From UMGS1696 sp964621755 (GTDB lineage Bacteria; Bacillota; Clostridia; Oscillospirales; CAG-272): DNA of 64,000 nt. A model generated the notes under the pieces. The model worked only from the letters and a program-made list of their open reading frames with translations, did not search any database and had not been told where the DNA came from. The stretch lies in assembly GCA_964621755.1 (NCBI GenBank), contig CAZUPI010000001.1:34898-98897 (forward strand), written 5' to 3'. Both the position numbers and the translations under genes were made by a program. The first letter of the stretch is position 1. Each line of letters begins with the position of its first letter. This document shows positions 60,846 to 64,000 of the stretch, piece by piece.

Positions 60846-60874
60846 TTGACAAAAGAGCATATTTGTGCTATAAT
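60846..60874 (+). promoter_or_regulatory. Promoter of dnaA
   Basis: Perfect TTGACA (60846-60851), 17-base spacer, perfect TATAAT (60869-60874). No DnaA box was seen in the 290-base rpmH-dnaA spacer, so autoregulation may act from elsewhere. Confidence 0.85.
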
Positions 60875-60920
60875 AAAATGGTATGTATTTTAATGTAAAA
60901 AAATTCTTTCCGGAGGAAGT

Positions 60921-62492
60921 ATGGAATTGCAGAACGACGCGGAATTGTCTTCAATCTGGCTCATGATGAACGATATCATGCGCAAGAATTACAAGCACAG
61001 TGAACAGTCGTATCAGCTTTGGTTCGGCAGAATGCGACTGTCCTACCTCGACGCTGAACGCGCCGTTTTCGTATGTGAAAACGAAACCAAACGCGATATC
61101 ATCGATAAAAATTACATAGACCTCATCACAGCATCCTTAGTCGAGGTCATCGGCTATCAGCCAGCCGTTGAAATCGCGGTCGATACCTCCCTCGCACCCA
61201 CTATCCCCGATGACGGCACTGTCATCTCCCCCTTAAAAATCGTCCGCGAACGGGAGGCTCAGAGACAGGCGCAGCAAGCGGAACGCGTAAAACAGGAACA
61301 GCTCCCTTTATCCGCCGGCAATCACAGTCAGCCGGAGTCAAAAAAATCCAAACAGCAGCTCAAAAATGAGCAGATCCCCATGCCGGAGGAGCTTGCCAAT
61401 ATCTCCGGCCCGGACGAAATCGAATTTGCGGAGTTTTCCAACTCCCCTGACGAATCCCGCGGCGAGCGCAGACTCTCCTATAACGAAGACTATACCTTCG
61501 AAAACTTCATCGTGGGCAATTCCAACCGTTTCGCGCACGCAGCGGCGCTGAATGTCGCGGATAACGTGGGGATGAAAATCAACCCGCTCTTTATTTACGG
61601 CTCGTCCGGACTTGGGAAAACGCACCTGATGTACGCCATTGCCAACCGCGCCCTCAAACGCAAACCGGATATGAAGGTCATCTACGTCAAAGGCGAGGAA
61701 TTCATGAACCAGCTCATCCTCGCAATTCAGCGGAACTGGAATCAGGCATTCCGACAGAAATACCGCAGCGCAGATATGCTCCTCATCGACGACATTCAGT
61801 TTATCGCCGGCAAGGAGTCTACACAGACCGAATTCTTCCATACCTTCGACGCGCTGTACGAGGACCACAAACAGATAATCCTCACTTCCGACCGGCCGCC
61901 CCGTGAGCTGACCACCCTGGAAGAGCGTATCCGCAGCCGCTTTGAGGCGGGGCTTCTCGCCGACATCCAGCCGCCGGATTACGAGCTCCGTCTGGCCATT
62001 TTGAAAAACAAAATCAGCCAGAACCATATCGACGTTCCCACAGACGTCGTGGATTTTCTCGCGCGAAACCTTCAGGAAAACATTCGTCAGCTCGAAGGCG
62101 TGATTAAAAAGCTGGCAGTCTCGAATCTTCTGACCGGTCAGCCCGTGACCATGGAGATGGTTATCCAGACCGTGCCGGAATACCTCCGCGACGCCGAACC
62201 GGTTTCAGAAACCGTTAACCGCATCATCGAATGCGTCGCCAAGCACTATTCCGTCAAAGTCGAAGATATCCTCGGCACCTCCCGCACGAAGAAAATCAAA
62301 ACGGCGCGCAACGTCGCCATGTATATTGTGCGCTCTGTCACAAATATGTCTCTCCCGCAAATGGGCGTCGTTTTCTGCCGTGACCACAGTACCATCCATT
62401 CGAATATCAACGCCATCGAAACCGAGCTTTCCTCCGACCCGGTCCTCGATGCTACAATAAACGAAATTATGAAGGAAATTAAGAGAGGATAA
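60921..62492 (+). CDS. dnaA: Chromosomal replication initiator protein DnaA
   Basis: A 523-residue AAA+ initiator. Domain I (about residues 1-85), a long Gln/Lys-rich domain II linker (about 90-185), Walker A GSSGLGKTH (227-235), Walker B MLLIDDIQF (about 285-293), and domain IV with RDHSTIHSNI that reads DnaA boxes. B. subtilis DnaA has 446 residues, and the extra length is in domain II. GGAGG precedes ATG 60921. Confidence 0.97.
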   Translation: MELQNDAELSSIWLMMNDIMRKNYKHSEQSYQLWFGRMRLSYLDAERAVFVCENETKRDIIDKNYIDLITASLVEVIGYQPAVEIAVDTSLAPTIPDDGTVISPLKIVREREAQRQAQQAERVKQEQLPLSAGNHSQPESKKSKQQLKNEQIPMPEELANISGPDEIEFAEFSNSPDESRGERRLSYNEDYTFENFIVGNSNRFAHAAALNVADNVGMKINPLFIYGSSGLGKTHLMYAIANRALKRKPDMKVIYVKGEEFMNQLILAIQRNWNQAFRQKYRSADMLLIDDIQFIAGKESTQTEFFHTFDALYEDHKQIILTSDRPPRELTTLEERIRSRFEAGLLADIQPPDYELRLAILKNKISQNHIDVPTDVVDFLARNLQENIRQLEGVIKKLAVSNLLTGQPVTMEMVIQTVPEYLRDAEPVSETVNRIIECVAKHYSVKVEDILGTSRTKKIKTARNVAMYIVRSVTNMSLPQMGVVFCRDHSTIHSNINAIETELSSDPVLDATINEIMKEIKRG

Positions 62493-63247
62493 TAAAGTTA
62501 GGTTTTTTTTATAAAAAAACGCCTCAAAAAACGGATCGGCAAGGGGTTATCCACAGTCGAAAAAGGGAAGTCCACAGAGATTTCAAACAAGTTTTACAAG
62601 ATGCAAAGAATGGCTGTTTGAACGGTTGAAATTTTTCCACACGGTTTTCCACAAGCTGTTGAAAACTCATGTTGAATTGTGGATAACAATTTGAAAATTA
62701 CCGGGATTGCGCGGCAATATCGGCCAAATTCAGCTGAAATTTTGAAGCAAAGAAGGTTTTTTAGGCAAAAAACGGGTTAAACGCAGGTTTTCCACATTTC
62801 TCAACTTCTTTCCAAAGCCTTTTGAAAACATCGGTGAAAACTCTCCAAAACCGCGCTTTTTCCGGCGGCTGCCGCGGGATTTACAAATATAGAGTCAAAA
62901 GCGTCCGCTTGCATTTTCCACAAAAATCCGAGGGCGGTACGCGTTTTGGAAAATGCTTTTGAAAACCGAAATTTTGCGAAAAAAAGCTGAAAATACGCCG
63001 ATTTTTCATAAAAACCCGATGTTTACCCCCTCTCTCAGCCCCGCTGACCGATTCTCCGAAAAAAAGAAGGGAAATTTCAGAGAGGTTTTCAAAAAATATA
63101 TCAACAAAAAAAATTCAAAATCCGCGCGGCGCAAAAACGGCGTATCCTGTGGAAAAACGCAAATTCAGGGTCAAATCGGAGCAAAAATTTCTCAAAATTG
63201 CGGTTTTTTCGCTCGAAGGCCGAGTTTTCCACAATCCCCACAGCCCC

Positions 63248-63306
63248 TACTGTAACTACTACTATAAATTTATTATATTTATTACTTTATTACTTTTACT
63301 TTATAG
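63248..63306 (+). other. Candidate DnaA-trio and DNA unwinding element
   Basis: TACTGTAACTACTACTA (63248-63264) resembles the DnaA-trio repeats, and is followed by about 40 bases almost free of G and C. Together with the DnaA box at 63225 it matches the box, GC-rich spacer, trio, AT-rich order known from Bacillus. Confidence 0.7.
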
Positions 63307-63577
63307 CAAAGTTTTACCCGCACGAACGCGCGCCCAAAACAATCAAGACACCCCAAACGAAAGTAAAAAAGTTAATATGCGGCAAAAAGCCATACACCCG
63401 CCGACAAAATATACAAAAACGCAGCCCCCAATGCACCCAATTAAAAAAATACACCCACTTTCTCGAATTCTTCCTTCATTAAATTTATGCGGGCGTATAA
63501 AAATTCTAAAACGCACCCGTTTACCACCCGTTTCTATAAAAACTGAAAATTCTACTAAAGTAAAATATGTTTTAAAA

Positions 63578-63593
63578 TGTTTCACGTGAAACA
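63578..63593. promoter_or_regulatory. parS site 3, at oriC
   Basis: A third perfect TGTTTCACGTGAAACA lies 33 bases before dnaN. Confidence 0.96.
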
Positions 63594-63625
63594 ATCAAAT
63601 CCAAAATTACAGCAAGGAGAAACAC

Positions 63626-64000
63626 ATGAAAGCAACTTTCGATAAGCAAAAGCTATTAGCAGCGCTTACGCCGGCGGCCAGCATTTCCCAAACAAAAAAT
63701 ACCCTTGTTTCCGTCGACGGTCTTCTGTTCGAATGCCCGCCGAACCCGAAATTCGGTGATTACGATACCGATAATCCGAACCTCTGCCGCATTTCCGCAT
63801 TCGACCTTGAAAAGGGACTCCGTACCTCTGCCGAGTGCGACGTTGAGGAAAAAGGCTTGTTCGTCATCAATACCGTGAAAATCCTGCAAATTATTCGTGC
63901 AATGCCGGACGGAAATATCACCATCGACATCGACGACAAGTGCAAAGTCAAAATCACCGGCGGCGGCGGACAGTCCTCTTTCGATGTCACCGCCACTCCC
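63626..64000 (+). CDS. dnaN: DNA polymerase III beta subunit (sliding clamp), partial
   Basis: The first 125 codons of the sliding clamp; the rest lies beyond the right edge. MKATFDKQKLLAALTPAA and the domain I pattern (LEKGLRTSAECDVEEKG in part, FVINTVKILQIIRAMP) are typical. AAGGAG precedes ATG 63626. It is downstream of oriC and dnaA, the normal order. Confidence 0.95.
   Translation, partial: MKATFDKQKLLAALTPAASISQTKNTLVSVDGLLFECPPNPKFGDYDTDNPNLCRISAFDLEKGLRTSAECDVEEKGLFVINTVKILQIIRAMPDGNITIDIDDKCKVKITGGGGQSSFDVTATP

Larger units (their letters stand above)
62493..63625. other. Replication origin oriC (dnaA-dnaN spacer)
   Basis: A 1.13-kb gene-free region with two perfect DnaA boxes (TTATCCACA at 62547-62555 and TGTGGATAA at 62678-62686) and at least six one-mismatch TTTTCCACA-type boxes (62633, 62645, 62788, 62914, 63225 on plus; 63148 on minus). 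At the right end, a box at 63225-63233 is followed by a C-rich spacer, CTACTACTA-type trinucleotides (63248-63264) and a long AT-rich stretch (about 63261-63306), the layout of a basal unwinding element. ORFs inside it are low-complexity and not called. Confidence 0.9.

Noticed and set aside
62953..63589. Two plus-strand ORFs inside oriC
   Set aside because: They overlap DnaA boxes, the AT-rich unwinding stretch and parS, have low-complexity composition and no convincing start signals.

Overview
The window looks like chromosomal DNA of an anaerobic, low-to-mid GC Firmicute of class Clostridia, most likely Oscillospirales-like. The support is the dnaA-dnaN origin with Firmicute-type flanking genes (rpmH-rnpA-yidD-yidC-jag-mnmE), ParABS plus a Noc-like ParB paralogue, a ZapA/MreBCD cell-shape set, a 2-hydroxyacyl-CoA-dehydratase-activase-type ATPase, small clostridial families (DUF4321, DUF6472, RNHCP) and strong Shine-Dalgarno sites. 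The taxon is inferred from gene content only.

Layout. 1-2.2 kb: polyamine ABC transporter potABC (minus, cut by the left edge). 2.5-11.5 kb: two-gene activase/dehydratase-like pair, acyl-CoA/AMP ligase, ECF S component with a structured leader, a tiny Cys/Asp-rich membrane protein, and citrate synthase. 11.5-19.6 kb: mostly minus-strand housekeeping genes (RNHCP protein, lipid kinase, cca, nth, PBP2, pseudouridine synthase) and one Asn/Gly-rich surface protein. 19.8-30.5 kb: a carbohydrate cluster with two TIM-barrel sugar isomerase/epimerase-like proteins, a sulfatase-like hydrolase with Thr at the nucleophile position, GH42, GH18, two paralogous Gfo/Idh/MocA oxidoreductases around an AraC regulator, a small unknown protein and an SGNH hydrolase. 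30.8-41.1 kb: zapA-U32-dut-DUF4321-maf-mreBCD-dus-flavin reductase-glycolipid glycosyltransferase. 41.3-45.8 kb: rsmG-noc-parA-parB with two perfect parS sites. 45.9-55 kb: MORN protein, a DUF4342/two-component operon, tRNA-Ser, a decayed patch with a frameshifted regulator, a GH-like gene with an oxidoreductase, and an isopropylmalate/homocitrate-synthase-family enzyme. 55-64 kb: mnmE-jag-yidC-yidD-rnpA-rpmH (minus), dnaA, a 1.1-kb oriC with DnaA boxes, an AT-rich unwinding region and a third parS, then the start of dnaN.

How it fits together. The right part is the replication origin and segregation centre: DnaA acts on the dnaA-dnaN spacer, and ParB loads at parS sites at about 43.1, 43.3 and 63.6 kb. 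The rsmG-noc-parA-parB block points the opposite way from the usual Firmicute arrangement, lies about 10 kb from mnmE, and mnmG is absent, which suggests an inversion near the origin. The carbohydrate cluster has the parts expected of oxidoreductase-assisted glycoside breakdown (Gfo/Idh/MocA plus isomerase/epimerase-like lyases plus glycosidases). This is the best candidate for an undescribed pathway here, but its substrate cannot be read from sequence.

A second theme is a dispersed family of intergenic hairpins (arms like GGGGAGGnGCTTTTT / AAAAAGCnCCTCCCC), often with a neighbouring AAAGTTTTTGnnGGGG-like box. They sit between convergent genes or behind genes and probably act as terminators. 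No CRISPR array, rRNA, insertion sequence or prophage was seen.
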